NCBI RefSeq assembly: GCF_034676725.1
Contig: NZ_JAUCBR010000004.1
Location: 387,501-451,500 of the forward strand
Length of the DNA stretch: 64,000 nt
Direction of reading: 5' to 3'
From: Denitromonas sp.
GTDB lineage: Bacteria > Pseudomonadota > Gammaproteobacteria > Burkholderiales > Rhodocyclaceae
Made by a program: the position numbers and the translations under genes. This document shows, in pieces, positions 1 through 7,829 of this stretch (the stretch's first letter is position 1; each line of letters begins with the position of its first letter). The notes below the pieces were generated by a model. The model saw nothing but the letters and a program-made list of their open reading frames with translations, had not been told where the DNA came from and did not search any database.

Positions 1-1
1 T

Positions 2-1207
2 GCCGCAACGGCGGTCGCACCGAACCAGCCGGCCAACCTGTCCGCCCAGCCGATCTCCGAAACACTGGGAGCGCCTCAGTTCAGCATTGCCGCCGCGAGC
101 GACCTGCCCTTTGTTCAAGAAGATCGCGTCAAACGCGGCGATACGCTTGAAACGATCTTCCAGCGACTGGGCATCGACGACGCCGACGCCATCCGCTACA
201 TGCGCACCTCCGACGAAGGCCGCCAGGCACTGCGCCAACTGCGCGCCGGCAAGCCGGTCAGCGCGACCGTCACGCCCGATGGGCGCCTCATTTCGCTGAC
301 ACTGCCCCAGACGCGAGGCGAAGACACCTTCTCCCTCGAGCGCAGCGGCGACACATTCAAAACCGTGGACGCGCAACCCACGCTGACGAGCATCGTCGAA
401 ATGCGCGCCGGGACGATCCGGCACTCGCTGTTCGGCGCCACCGAAGCCGCCGGACTGCCCGACGCCGTCGCGACCCGCCTTGCCGAACTGTTCGGCACCG
501 AAATCGATTTCCGCACCGACCTGCGCACCGGCGACCGTTTCAGCGTCGTCTATGAAACCCTGGTTCAGAGCGACGGGCGCGCACAGGGCATTGGCCGGGT
601 TCTGGCCGCCGAGTTCGTCAACCAAGGTCGCAAGCACACCGTGGTGCTCTACCGCGACAAAGACGGGCGGGAAGACTATTACTCCGAAGACGGTCGCAGC
701 CTCAAGCAGGCATTTTTGCGCTTCCCGCTCGAGTTCACGCGCGTCACTTCCGGGTTTTCCCAGCGCTTCCATCCCATCCTGAAGAAGTGGCGCCAGCACA
801 AGGGTGTGGATTTTGGCGCGCCCTCGGGCAGTGCAATCAAGGCAACCTCGAACGGCACGGTGGACTTCATCGGCACCAAGGGCGGATACGGCAACGTGGT
901 GATCCTCCGACACCGCGACAAGATCACCACGCTCTACGCCCACATGAGTGGTTTCAACAAGAGTCTGCGCAAGGGCGCGGCCGTATCCCAGGGCGACATC
1001 ATCGGCTACGTCGGCCAGACTGGCTGGGCGACGGGACCGCACCTGCACTACGAATTCCGGGTCAACGACACCGCCAAGGATCCGATGTCCATCGCACTGC
1101 CGACGGCAAAACCCCTCACCCGCTCGGAGCTGGCCCGCTTTACGGCAGAAACCGAAGGGTACCGCAAGCGCATTGCGCTACTGGATCCGGACCGCACGAT
1201 CAACTGA
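2..1207 (+). CDS. M23 family metallopeptidase with N-terminal OapA/LysM-like region (5' end outside window)
   Basis: The reading frame is already open at base 2, so the start lies upstream; 401 residues are visible. The visible N-terminal part contains RGDTLETIFQRLGI, which resembles the LysM/OapA-like region of envelope M23 proteins. The C-terminal third is a LytM-type Zn-peptidase domain with the HxxxD motif in HKGVDFG and the HxH motif in HLHYEF, so the metal ligands are present and it should be an active periplasmic endopeptidase cutting peptidoglycan cross-links. A hairpin terminator follows the stop. The long upstream part in the same frame argues against starting at the first internal ATG (base 200). 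Confidence 0.9.
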   Translation, partial: AATAVAPNQPANLSAQPISETLGAPQFSIAAASDLPFVQEDRVKRGDTLETIFQRLGIDDADAIRYMRTSDEGRQALRQLRAGKPVSATVTPDGRLISLTLPQTRGEDTFSLERSGDTFKTVDAQPTLTSIVEMRAGTIRHSLFGATEAAGLPDAVATRLAELFGTEIDFRTDLRTGDRFSVVYETLVQSDGRAQGIGRVLAAEFVNQGRKHTVVLYRDKDGREDYYSEDGRSLKQAFLRFPLEFTRVTSGFSQRFHPILKKWRQHKGVDFGAPSGSAIKATSNGTVDFIGTKGGYGNVVILRHRDKITTLYAHMSGFNKSLRKGAAVSQGDIIGYVGQTGWATGPHLHYEFRVNDTAKDPMSIALPTAKPLTRSELARFTAETEGYRKRIALLDPDRTIN

Positions 1208-1227
1208 TCGCTGCGCGCAGCAAAAAA

Positions 1228-1260
1228 CAAAGGGCCGGTCGTTGAACGACCGGCCCTTTG
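1228..1260. terminator. Bidirectional intrinsic terminator between the M23 peptidase gene and erpA
   Basis: Near-perfect inverted repeat with 16-base arms (1228-1243 and 1245-1260). On the minus strand the stem is followed by a T-rich run (complement of the A-run at 1222-1230), a classical terminator for erpA. On the plus strand it lies 20 bases after the peptidase stop. Confidence 0.8.
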
Positions 1261-1281
1261 TCATTCAAGCCTGCAAGCTGA

Positions 1282-1635
1282 CTACACCGAAAACGATGAG
1301 CCGCAGCCGCAGGTGGTCGAGGCGTTCGGGTTGCGAATGACAAACTGCGCCCCCTCCAGCCCTTCCGAGTAGTCAATTTCAGCGCCGACCAGGTACTGGT
1401 AGCTCATCGGATCCACCAGCAAGGTGACGCCGTTCTTTTCCATGGTCGTGTCGTCTTCGGCCACTTCTTCATCGAAGGTAAAGCCGTACTGGAAGCCGGA
1501 GCACCCGCCGCCGGTCACAAAAACACGCAGCTTGAGCGCGTCATTACCTTCCTCTTCGATCAGTTCCTTAACCTTGTTTGCCGCACTATCAGTGAAGACC
1601 AACAGATCATTCAAGTCCGCTGCCGTCGCTTCCAT
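1282..1635 (-). CDS. erpA: Iron-sulfur cluster insertion protein ErpA
   Basis: A-type Fe-S carrier of 117 aa that delivers clusters to apo-enzymes (in E. coli IspG/IspH and respiratory enzymes). The three cluster-ligand cysteines of the family are present: Cys45 in GGGCSGF, and Cys109 and Cys111 in the C-terminal CGCGSSFSV. The ORF extends upstream, but GGGAGAG sits 5 bases before the second of two adjacent ATGs, giving the start at 1635 and a length typical of ErpA (about 114 aa). It lies downstream of rplM-rpsI on the same strand but is separated from rpsI by a terminator, so it is probably transcribed separately. The symbol erpA is preferred over iscA because no isc genes are adjacent. Confidence 0.93.
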   Translation of the reverse strand: MEATAADLNDLLVFTDSAANKVKELIEEEGNDALKLRVFVTGGGCSGFQYGFTFDEEVAEDDTTMEKNGVTLLVDPMSYQYLVGAEIDYSEGLEGAQFVIRNPNASTTCGCGSSFSV

Positions 1636-1762
1636 CATCTCTCCCGGGGTATTGAGGGCGTGGCAAGGACGCCCGATCCAACGTGTATTGTGTAGACGGT
1701 AGCGCATCGGCAGGAGTTCCGCCAGCGCACGACGCTAACGGATATCTGCGGCGCCCCAACGA

Positions 1763-1788
1763 CAAAAGCCGCCCGAGGGCGGCTTTTG
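1763..1788 (-). terminator. Intrinsic terminator after rpsI
   Basis: Perfect 12-bp stem (1763-1774 paired with 1777-1788) with a very short loop, 15 bases beyond the rpsI stop. The 3' arm ends in TTTT on the minus strand. Confidence 0.75.
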
Positions 1789-1802
1789 CTGAACCGAAAC
1801 GA

Positions 1803-2195
1803 TTAACGCTTCGAGAACTGCTTGCGGCGACGTGCCTTGTGGAAGCCGACTTTCTTACGCTCGACTTCACGTGCATCACGCGTCACAAACCCGGCACGGC
1901 GAAGATCGCCCTTCAGCTCAGGATTGTAATCGATCAGCGCACGGGTGATGCCGTGGCGAACCGCACCGGCCTGCCCGGACTCGCCACCACCGTCGACGTT
2001 CACCAGAATGTCGAAGGTCGTTTCATTGCTCGTCAGCACCAGCGGCTGGCGAACGATCATGCGACCGGTTTCGCGGGAGAAAAACTCGTCGACCGGCTTG
2101 CCGTTGACGACGATGTTGCCGCTACCGGCCTTGATGAAAACACGCGCCACCGCACTCTTGCGACGCCCCGTGCCGTAGTTGTAGGTCACAGCCAT
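1803..2195 (-). CDS. rpsI: 30S ribosomal protein S9
   Basis: 130 aa, the usual bacterial S9 length. Recognised by the N-terminal YNYGTGRRKSAVARV block, the central DILVNVDGGG region and the basic tail ending RRRKQFSKR, which reaches the ribosomal P site. Start chosen at the ATG at 2195 because an AGGAG lies 7 bases upstream and matches the family N-terminus; a 25-codon in-frame upstream extension is spurious. It is 14 bases downstream of rplM, the conserved L13-S9 operon. Confidence 0.97.
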   Translation of the reverse strand: MAVTYNYGTGRRKSAVARVFIKAGSGNIVVNGKPVDEFFSRETGRMIVRQPLVLTSNETTFDILVNVDGGGESGQAGAVRHGITRALIDYNPELKGDLRRAGFVTRDAREVERKKVGFHKARRRKQFSKR

Positions 2196-2209
2196 TTGGA
2201 GGCTCCTGC

Positions 2210-2638
2210 TTAGATTTCGAGAACTTGGGGCTGCTGAGCCGTATGCGGGTGCTCGGCACCGGCATAGCACTTGAGCTTTTTCAGCATCGCGTAGCCCAGC
2301 GGACCTTTCGGCAGCATGCCCTTCACCGCCAGCTCGAGCACGCGGCCCGGCTTGCGCTGCTGCAGCTTGGAGAAGGTGGTTTCGTAGATACCGCCCGGGT
2401 AACCCGAGTGACGGTAGTACTTCTTGTCGTCGGCTTTATTGCCGGTCACGCGAAGCTTGTCGACGTTGACGACGACGATGAAGTCACCGGTATCGACGTG
2501 CGGCGTAAAGATCGGCTTGTGCTTACCGCGCAGGCGACGGGCCACCTCGGCAGCGAGACGGCCAAGCACTTTGTCCGTCGCATCGACGACGAACCAGTCC
2601 CGCTGAACTTCGTGCGGCTTGGCAGAGAAGGTTTTCAT
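2210..2638 (-). CDS. rplM: 50S ribosomal protein L13
   Basis: 142 aa, the same length as E. coli L13. Family blocks are clear: WFVVDATDKVLGRL near the N-terminus and GMLPKGPLGYAMLKKLK near the C-terminus. First gene of the rplM-rpsI operon; a promoter with a perfect TTGACA -35 lies about 60 bases upstream, leaving a leader of roughly 55 nt. In E. coli L13 represses its own mRNA; I see no specific site to support that here. Confidence 0.97.
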   Translation of the reverse strand: MKTFSAKPHEVQRDWFVVDATDKVLGRLAAEVARRLRGKHKPIFTPHVDTGDFIVVVNVDKLRVTGNKADDKKYYRHSGYPGGIYETTFSKLQQRKPGRVLELAVKGMLPKGPLGYAMLKKLKCYAGAEHPHTAQQPQVLEI

Positions 2639-2701
2639 GTTTGTTCCTCGTTTTCTCGTCAGGCCTTCTTGTCTCGACGGCCACCGAATAGAAAGCCGCC
2701 A

Positions 2702-2731
2702 ATCCTAAACGAGGCACCGAGCAGGTGTCAA
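2702..2731 (-). promoter_or_regulatory. Sigma70-type promoter of rplM-rpsI
   Basis: On the minus strand TTGACA (2731-2726), an 18-base spacer, then TAGGAT (2707-2702). Predicted start of transcription near 2695. It lies downstream of the terminator at 2765-2794, so that terminator cannot be an attenuator of this promoter. Confidence 0.6.
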
Positions 2732-2764
2732 TGCCAATTTTGGCGATCGTTGCGGGTAGCGGGC

Positions 2765-2794
2765 AAAAAAAAACGCAGCCGGGTAGGCTGCGTT
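2765..2794 (-). terminator. Strong intrinsic terminator facing rplM, ending an upstream minus-strand transcript
   Basis: 9-bp stem AACGCAGCC / GGCTGCGTT with a 5-base loop. On the minus strand it is followed by a run of T (complement of the A-run 2765-2773). No annotated minus-strand gene precedes it, implying a noncoding transcript. Confidence 0.85.
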
Positions 2795-2917
2795 AAATCC
2801 ACACCAAAGGAGGAGGGTGGAGGAGACAATCTGGAGATCGGGCACCTGAGGCACACACCAATCTCGAACGGTTCCAATTATGTTCAAGCCACCCCGCCCT
2901 CGCAAGCTTTTTTTGTG
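2766..2917 (-). ncRNA. Candidate trans-acting small RNA with repeated anti-Shine-Dalgarno (CCUCC) motifs
   Basis: The 516-bp gap between rplM and the OsmC-family gene has no convincing ORF but does hold a complete minus-strand transcription unit. It has a TATAGT -10 (2929-2924) with a weak -35, a dyad GTGCA-T-TGCAC (2915-2925) overlapping the expected start, and the strong terminator at 2765-2794. The ~150-nt RNA would carry CUCCUCC and CCUCCUCC just before the terminator (2801-2827), complementary to Shine-Dalgarno sequences, in a mostly single-stranded position. CU-rich anti-SD small RNAs are known in several proteobacteria, and Rfam has a betaproteobacterial toxic sRNA family (BTS1) worth comparing. 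Function here is inferred. Confidence 0.55.
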
Positions 2918-2952
2918 CATTGCACTATAAATGTTTCGATTCATGAATAAGC
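2915..2952 (-). promoter_or_regulatory. Promoter and operator-like dyad of the candidate small RNA
   Basis: Minus-strand TATAGT (2929-2924) is a good -10; the -35 zone (about 2947-2952) matches poorly, suggesting activator dependence or an alternative sigma. The perfect dyad GTGCA-T-TGCAC overlaps the -10 and the expected start site, a typical repressor position. Confidence 0.4.
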
Positions 2953-3154
2953 AGAATTTATGGCGCGGAATCCCTTGAATTCACTGCTTCTCGCCGACAC
3001 CCATCGCTCCGCCTCGCTGCTCGCCGCGCGCACCAGAAAGGGGAATGCTGCTGCGCAGCATACGCAGACGCCCGCCGCGATGCGGGGTTGGTAGAATCGC
3101 CATCTTGCGGGACGCGCTTTTGCTCCCGGCCACAAAAGCACAGGAACTCTCCCT

Positions 3155-3589
3155 ATGGAATGCGTTGTAAAGTGGGTTGGCGAAGCCAGCTTCATGGCTG
3201 AGACCGGCAGCGGGCATGCCGTCGTGATGGACGGCGCCCCCGAGGCCGGCGGCCGCAACCTGGCGCCCCGCCCGATGGAAATGCTACTGGTCGGCGCTGG
3301 CGGATGCACCGCATTCGATGTCGTACTGATCCTGAAGCGCGGCCGTCATCCGGTCACCGACTGCCAGGTGCGCATCCAGGCCGACCGCGCCGAGACCGAC
3401 CCCAAGGTGTTTACCCGCCTCCACTACCACTATGTGGTCAGCGGCGACGGCCTGAAGCCGGCGGCCGTCGAGCGCGCGATCCACATGTCGGCGGAAAAAT
3501 ACTGTTCGGCATCGATCATGCTGGGCCAGACCGCCGAAGTCAGCCACACTTGGGAGATCGTGGATACCGGAGCGGCTCAGACCCAATAA
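3155..3589 (+). CDS. OsmC-family protein (YhfA-like)
   Basis: 144 aa. The two conserved cysteines of OsmC/Ohr proteins are present: Cys51 in GAGGCTAFD and Cys117 in SAEKYCSAS. The sequence follows the E. coli YhfA pattern (RPMEMLLVGAGGC), which is shorter than OsmC proper. OsmC/Ohr proteins reduce organic hydroperoxides through these cysteines; the YhfA subgroup is less well characterised. Start at 3155 has AGGAA 8 bases upstream; a TAGAAT -10-like box lies at 3092-3097. Convergent with, and overlapping by 13 bases, the coq7 gene. Confidence 0.88.
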   Translation: MECVVKWVGEASFMAETGSGHAVVMDGAPEAGGRNLAPRPMEMLLVGAGGCTAFDVVLILKRGRHPVTDCQVRIQADRAETDPKVFTRLHYHYVVSGDGLKPAAVERAIHMSAEKYCSASIMLGQTAEVSHTWEIVDTGAAQTQ

Positions 3590-4197
3590 GCGGTTGTCGT
3601 CATGACGCGCGAGGCGCTGCGCATGACATGACACGCGACCGCAGGCAGCGGCACGCCACCGAGCGCCAGCGCCGTGTCGGCGTGCTCCGCCTCGTCGGTC
3701 ATCATCTGCGCGACGATGGCGCGCGAACGCGCGTCGCCTTCGGGCAGTTGCGCGAGGTGGGACTGAAGATGCGCACCCACCTGACGCTCGGTCTCAGCCA
3801 GAAAGCCGAGATTCCAGGCCTCGCCGAACTTCCCTGCCAGCATGCCGATGGCGAGCGCACCGCCGTACCAGAGCGGATTGAGCAGGCTCTTGCGGCCGCC
3901 GAGCTCACGAATCCGCTGCTCGGTCCAGGCCAGATGCTCGGTTTCCTCGTCGGCAGCATGGCGCAGCGCGGCGGTCACGTCAGGCTGACGGGACACCAGA
4001 GACTGGCCCTGATACAGCGCCTGCGCGCAAATCTCGCCGACATGGTTGACCCGCATCAGCGCGGCGGCGTGCTTGCGCTCCGTCTCGGACAGTGCCGGCT
4101 CCGGCAAATCGCCCCCCGGCACCGGTCGCTGGCTCGCGGCAGGCGCAAAAACGGTACGAAGTGCCCGGTCGAACTGCAATATCGCGGCATCAATCAT
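3577..4197 (-). CDS. coq7: Coq7-type demethoxyubiquinol hydroxylase (ubiquinone biosynthesis)
   Basis: 206 aa di-iron monooxygenase of the ferritin-like fold that adds the C6 hydroxyl to demethoxyubiquinol, the step done by flavoprotein UbiF in E. coli. The carboxylate-histidine iron motifs are visible: the first Glu in RVNHVGEICAQ, DEETEHLAW, a Glu in LAETERQVG and TDEAEHADTA. Its use in place of UbiF is common in betaproteobacteria. It lies 10 bases after the CNP1-like lipoprotein gene on the same strand, so it may be last in that transcript. The 3' end overlaps the convergent OsmC-family gene. Confidence 0.93.
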   Translation of the reverse strand: MIDAAILQFDRALRTVFAPAASQRPVPGGDLPEPALSETERKHAAALMRVNHVGEICAQALYQGQSLVSRQPDVTAALRHAADEETEHLAWTEQRIRELGGRKSLLNPLWYGGALAIGMLAGKFGEAWNLGFLAETERQVGAHLQSHLAQLPEGDARSRAIVAQMMTDEAEHADTALALGGVPLPAVACHVMRSASRVMTTTAYWV

Positions 4198-4207
4198 GAC
4201 AACTCAC

Positions 4208-4729
4208 TCATCGCCAATCGACTGTCGGATAGCGCAGCCGCTGGACGACCTGAGCCGGCGTGCGCGGCGTCGTGCCATCGCACAGAAACTCCTGCATCAA
4301 GACACCTTTCGGGTCGAAGCTGCTGTTGGCCACATCGCGCCAGTCGCTGATACGCGGCGCCGACCATTCCGTTTCACCCGCGATGGCGTACAGCCGGCTT
4401 TGCCAGGTCGCGCAACGGAAGCCCTCATAGGTAGCCGAACTGGCGCCCGCATCCGACCGCGCAACCAGCGCCAGCCGGGTGATGCCATCCGGCCCGACGG
4501 TGAGATTGGCGCTATCGACAAAAAAACTGCCGCGATCACGTCGGCGCACCTCGAACTCGATGAGGTCCGACGCACGAGGGAGCGCAGTCGGCAATACCGT
4601 CTCCGCCTCCTCCCACTTCTCCTTCATCGGTTCGCGCCACGTCTCGACACGCTCGTTGCTGGTGTTGCATGCGGTCAGCACGGCCACCATGACCGCGCTG
4701 ACGGCCCACGAAAAATCCCTTGCCTGCAT
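4208..4729 (-). CDS. CNP1-like family lipoprotein
   Basis: 173 aa with a hydrophobic signal and the lipobox VLTAC, predicting an outer-membrane or periplasmic lipoprotein. The mature part (FEVRRRDRGSFFVDSANLTV, followed by a conserved FRCATWQSRLYA segment) matches the CNP1-like family of betaproteobacteria, whose function is unknown. Start at 4729 has AGGGAG 5 bases upstream; the ORF extends further upstream but that part overlaps the CBS gene. Between coq7 (10 bases) and the CBS-domain gene (43 bases), same strand. Confidence 0.82.
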   Translation of the reverse strand: MQARDFSWAVSAVMVAVLTACNTSNERVETWREPMKEKWEEAETVLPTALPRASDLIEFEVRRRDRGSFFVDSANLTVGPDGITRLALVARSDAGASSATYEGFRCATWQSRLYAIAGETEWSAPRISDWRDVANSSFDPKGVLMQEFLCDGTTPRTPAQVVQRLRYPTVDWR

Positions 4730-4772
4730 GCATTCTCCCTGTGATCGGCCCGCCGCCTGGCGGCGGTGCCGG

Positions 4773-5375
4773 CTAGGCCCCGATGGCGGCCTCGATTTCT
4801 GCAAAAGTCCGGGCAACTTCGCCCACGAATGGCGGGATGCCGAGTTGCCGCGCAATCTGGGACGCGGAAAAAACACCCCGAATCTGCGCCTGCGTCCCGC
4901 CTTCGGCGGGCTCGACCACCAGCGCGTGCTGACGGCCGAGCGCCCGCAGGGCACGCACCACGTCGCCCACGTGGGCATTGAGCACGTCCCGCAGTGCAAA
5001 CGCCTCGATGGCGCCCACCGCGGTCATGATGTCTGCCGCCGTCAGGTCGGCGACGGCCACCGAACGGTGCTGCGCGGTCATCACCGGCTGTTCGCCGAGC
5101 AGGTCGCTGGCGGTCACCAGGCCGAGGACGGCGCGGCGTTCGTCGGTCACGAGCAGCATGCGCACGCCCCGCACGATCATGGCCTGCCGGGCATCGTCGA
5201 GGGTCATCGCCGCCGGAATGGTCGCCGCCGGCACCCGGTGCAGGTCGGTCATGACTTCGACCGCCGCCGAACGGGCGGTGACATGACGCGGCATGCCGGG
5301 CTCGGGGACCTGGTAGCGGGCTTCACCCAGGCGAATGGCGGGCAGCGGATTGGTCTTGTTCTGGGTCTGATCCAT
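4773..5375 (-). CDS. CBS-domain protein
   Basis: 200 aa with two CBS motifs (roughly residues 40-95 and 110-185), e.g. RMLLVTDERRAVLGLVTASD and IRGVFSASQIARQLG. CBS pairs bind adenine nucleotides and act as sensors; no catalytic domain is attached, so a stand-alone regulatory role is inferred. The start has an unusually strong ribosome binding site, AAGGAGGAG three bases before the ATG. That sequence is complementary to the CCUCC motifs of the candidate small RNA at 2766-2917. Upstream neighbour on the same strand is rppH (62-base gap). Confidence 0.85.
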   Translation of the reverse strand: MDQTQNKTNPLPAIRLGEARYQVPEPGMPRHVTARSAAVEVMTDLHRVPAATIPAAMTLDDARQAMIVRGVRMLLVTDERRAVLGLVTASDLLGEQPVMTAQHRSVAVADLTAADIMTAVGAIEAFALRDVLNAHVGDVVRALRALGRQHALVVEPAEGGTQAQIRGVFSASQIARQLGIPPFVGEVARTFAEIEAAIGA

Positions 5376-5437
5376 CGTCTCCTCCTTCGGTCGTGCGCCG
5401 CGAACCGGCGGCCTCGGGAGCATGGCAGCTCCCGGGG

Positions 5438-5953
5438 TCAGACCATCGGATCGGGCGAACGGTTCTGCGGCACATGCCGCGGGCGCGACAGCAGGTCGGC
5501 CAATTCCTTGAGCGCCTGCTGATAAACCCCTCGCTTGAACTCAATCACCGTGTCGAGCGGAACCCAATATTCACTCCAGCGCCAGGCATCAAACTCGGGA
5601 TGCGTGCACGCCCGCAGGCAAACGTCCGTATCGCGCCCTACCAACCGAAGCAGGAACCAGATCTGCTTCTGTCCGCGATAGGTGTCTCTCCACTGGCGCT
5701 TGATCCAGTGCTTGGGCACGTCATACCTGAGCCAGCCACGGGTTCGGCCGAGGATCTTGACATGCTCGGGAAGCAGTCCAACCTCCTCATGGAGTTCCCG
5801 GTACATGGCCTGCTCCGGCGACTCGCCGTGCTTGATGCCACCTTGCGGAAACTGCCAGGAATGCTCCCGAATACGCTTACCCCAAAAAACCTCGTCCCGA
5901 TGGTTGACCAGAATGATGCCGACGTTCGGGCGATAGCCTTCACGATCGAGCAT
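5438..5953 (-). CDS. rppH: RNA pyrophosphohydrolase RppH (Nudix)
   Basis: 171 aa. Removes pyrophosphate from the 5' end of mRNAs to start RNase E-dependent decay. The Nudix box GX5EX7REUXEEXGU is intact (GGIKHGESPEQAMYRELHEE, then VGL). N-terminus MLDREGYRPNVGIILVN is typical of RppH/NudH. Start set at 5953; an in-frame extension upstream runs into the proS promoter region. Divergent from proS, the usual pairing in betaproteobacteria. Confidence 0.95.
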   Translation of the reverse strand: MLDREGYRPNVGIILVNHRDEVFWGKRIREHSWQFPQGGIKHGESPEQAMYRELHEEVGLLPEHVKILGRTRGWLRYDVPKHWIKRQWRDTYRGQKQIWFLLRLVGRDTDVCLRACTHPEFDAWRWSEYWVPLDTVIEFKRGVYQQALKELADLLSRPRHVPQNRSPDPMV

Positions 5954-6113
5954 GATGGAACCTTGAATTTGTCTGAGTTGACAGCGATTTTTCCATACTT
6001 CCTGCGCCATTGAAAGCTGGCACTTAGCACGAATCGCGCCGGCCCTGCCGATCCGCGAATCGGCTACGGTAGAATCACAGCCTTTGACACCATCCCATTC
6101 CCGGAATTCGACC

Positions 6114-7829
6114 ATGCGCGCCTCGCACTATTTCATCGCCACCCTCAAGGAAGCACCGGCCGACGCCGAAGTCACCAGTCAGAAGCTGATGCTGCGCGCC
6201 GGCCTGATCAAGAAGACCGCTGCGGGCATCTACAGCTGGATGCCACTGGGACTGAAAGCATTGCGCAAGGTCGAGAACATCGTGCGAGAGGAAATGAACC
6301 GCGCCGGCGCCATGGAGGTGCTGATGCCTGCGGTGCAACCGGCCGAGCTGTGGGAGGAATCGGGCCGCGCCACCCATTACGGGCCGGAGCTGCTGCGCTT
6401 CAAGGACCGCCACGGCCGCGATTTCGTGATCGGCCCGACGCATGAAGAGGTGATCACCGACATCGCCCGCCGCGACATCCGCAGCTACAAGCAACTGCCC
6501 AAGCACTTCTACCAGGTGCAGACCAAGTTCCGCGACGAGATCCGGCCGCGCTTCGGCGTCATGCGCGGGCGCGAGTTCCTGATGAAGGACGGCTATTCCT
6601 TCCATGCCAGCTTCGACGACCTGGTGCGCGAGTACAACAACATGTACGCCACCTACACCCGCATCTTCACGCGGATCGGCCTGCAGTTCCGCGCCGTGGC
6701 AGCCGACACCGGCTCGATCGGCGGCACCGGGTCGCATGAATTCCACGTCATCGCCGAGACCGGCGAAGACGACATCGCCTACTGCCCTGAGTCGGACTAC
6801 GCCGCCAACGTCGAGCTGGCCGAAGCCCTGCCGGGCAGCGCCGTGCACGGTGTGGCCAAAGAGGCGCTGACCAAGGTTCACACCCCGGGGGTGAAGACCA
6901 TCGCCGACCTGGCCGCCTTCCTGAATATCCCGACCACCCAGACGGTCAAGGCCATTGTTGTGGAATCTGACGACGAGGAGCCCAAGGCGGTGCTCATGCT
7001 GCTGCGTGGCGACCACGAGCTCAACGAGATCAAGGCGCAGAAGCTCGAGGGCATCAAGTCGCCGCTGACCTTCGCCACCCCGGAAGCCATCACTGCCGCC
7101 TTTGGCGCCAACCCCGGCTCGCTCGGGCCGGTGGGCTTTGCCGGCCGGGTGATCATGGACCGCAGCGTGGCCACCATGAGCGACTTCGTCATCGGTGCCA
7201 ACGAGGACGACTACCATTACACCGGAGCCAACCTCGGCCGCGATTTTGCCGGACCGGAGATCGCCGACCTGCGCAACGTCGTCGCCGGCGACCCGTCGCC
7301 CGACGGCAAGGGCGCACTCGCGCTGTGCCGCGGCATCGAAGTCGGCCACATCTTCCAGTTGCGCACCAAGTATGCCGAAGCGCTCGGTGCGCGCTTCCTC
7401 GACGAAAACGGCCGCGAGCAAGCCATGGAGATGGGCTGCTACGGCATCGGCGTATCGCGCATTCTCGGCGCCGCCATCGAGCAGAACAACGACGAGCGCG
7501 GCATCATCTGGCCGACCGCCATCGCCCCGTTCGAACTGGTCATCTGCCCGGTGGGCTGGAGCAAGTCGGAGGCGGTGCGCGAGGCCGCGCAAGCCCTGTA
7601 CGCCGAGCTGAGCGATGCCGGCATCGACGTCATCCTCGACGATCGCAACGAGCGCCCCGGCGTGATGTTTGCCGACTGGGAGCTGATCGGCGTGCCGCAT
7701 CGCGTGGTCATCGGCGACCGCGGCCTGAAGGACGGCTCCGCCGAGTACCAGGGCCGGCGCGACGCCGAGGCGACCGCCGTACCGGTCGCCGGGCTCGCCG
7801 CCTTCATCCGGGAGAAGCTCGCCGCATGA
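6114..7829 (+). CDS. proS: Prolyl-tRNA synthetase
   Basis: 571 aa, bacterial-type ProRS (E. coli is 572). Class II motifs are present: motif 2 around FRDEIRPRFGVMRGREFLMK and motif 3 in GCYGIGVSRILGA. The insertion between motifs 2 and 3 (roughly residues 225-385) is the editing domain that clears Ala-tRNA(Pro). The C-terminal anticodon-binding domain ends the protein. A TAGAAT box at 6070-6075 is a possible -10. The stop overlaps the start of the next gene (ATGA), implying translational coupling. Confidence 0.97.
   Translation: MRASHYFIATLKEAPADAEVTSQKLMLRAGLIKKTAAGIYSWMPLGLKALRKVENIVREEMNRAGAMEVLMPAVQPAELWEESGRATHYGPELLRFKDRHGRDFVIGPTHEEVITDIARRDIRSYKQLPKHFYQVQTKFRDEIRPRFGVMRGREFLMKDGYSFHASFDDLVREYNNMYATYTRIFTRIGLQFRAVAADTGSIGGTGSHEFHVIAETGEDDIAYCPESDYAANVELAEALPGSAVHGVAKEALTKVHTPGVKTIADLAAFLNIPTTQTVKAIVVESDDEEPKAVLMLLRGDHELNEIKAQKLEGIKSPLTFATPEAITAAFGANPGSLGPVGFAGRVIMDRSVATMSDFVIGANEDDYHYTGANLGRDFAGPEIADLRNVVAGDPSPDGKGALALCRGIEVGHIFQLRTKYAEALGARFLDENGREQAMEMGCYGIGVSRILGAAIEQNNDERGIIWPTAIAPFELVICPVGWSKSEAVREAAQALYAELSDAGIDVILDDRNERPGVMFADWELIGVPHRVVIGDRGLKDGSAEYQGRRDAEATAVPVAGLAAFIREKLAA

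Noticed and set aside
2765..2794. Terminator considered as an L13 (rplM) attenuator
   Set aside because: A good rplM promoter (TTGACA, 18 bases, TAGGAT) lies downstream of it, so it ends another transcript.
6075..7700. 541-codon open frame on the minus strand opposite proS
   Set aside because: High-GC shadow of a well-identified gene; no protein motifs, low-complexity Gly/Ala/Asp-rich translation. The same holds for long antisense frames opposite accC (12958-14544) and the RND gene (48580-50595).
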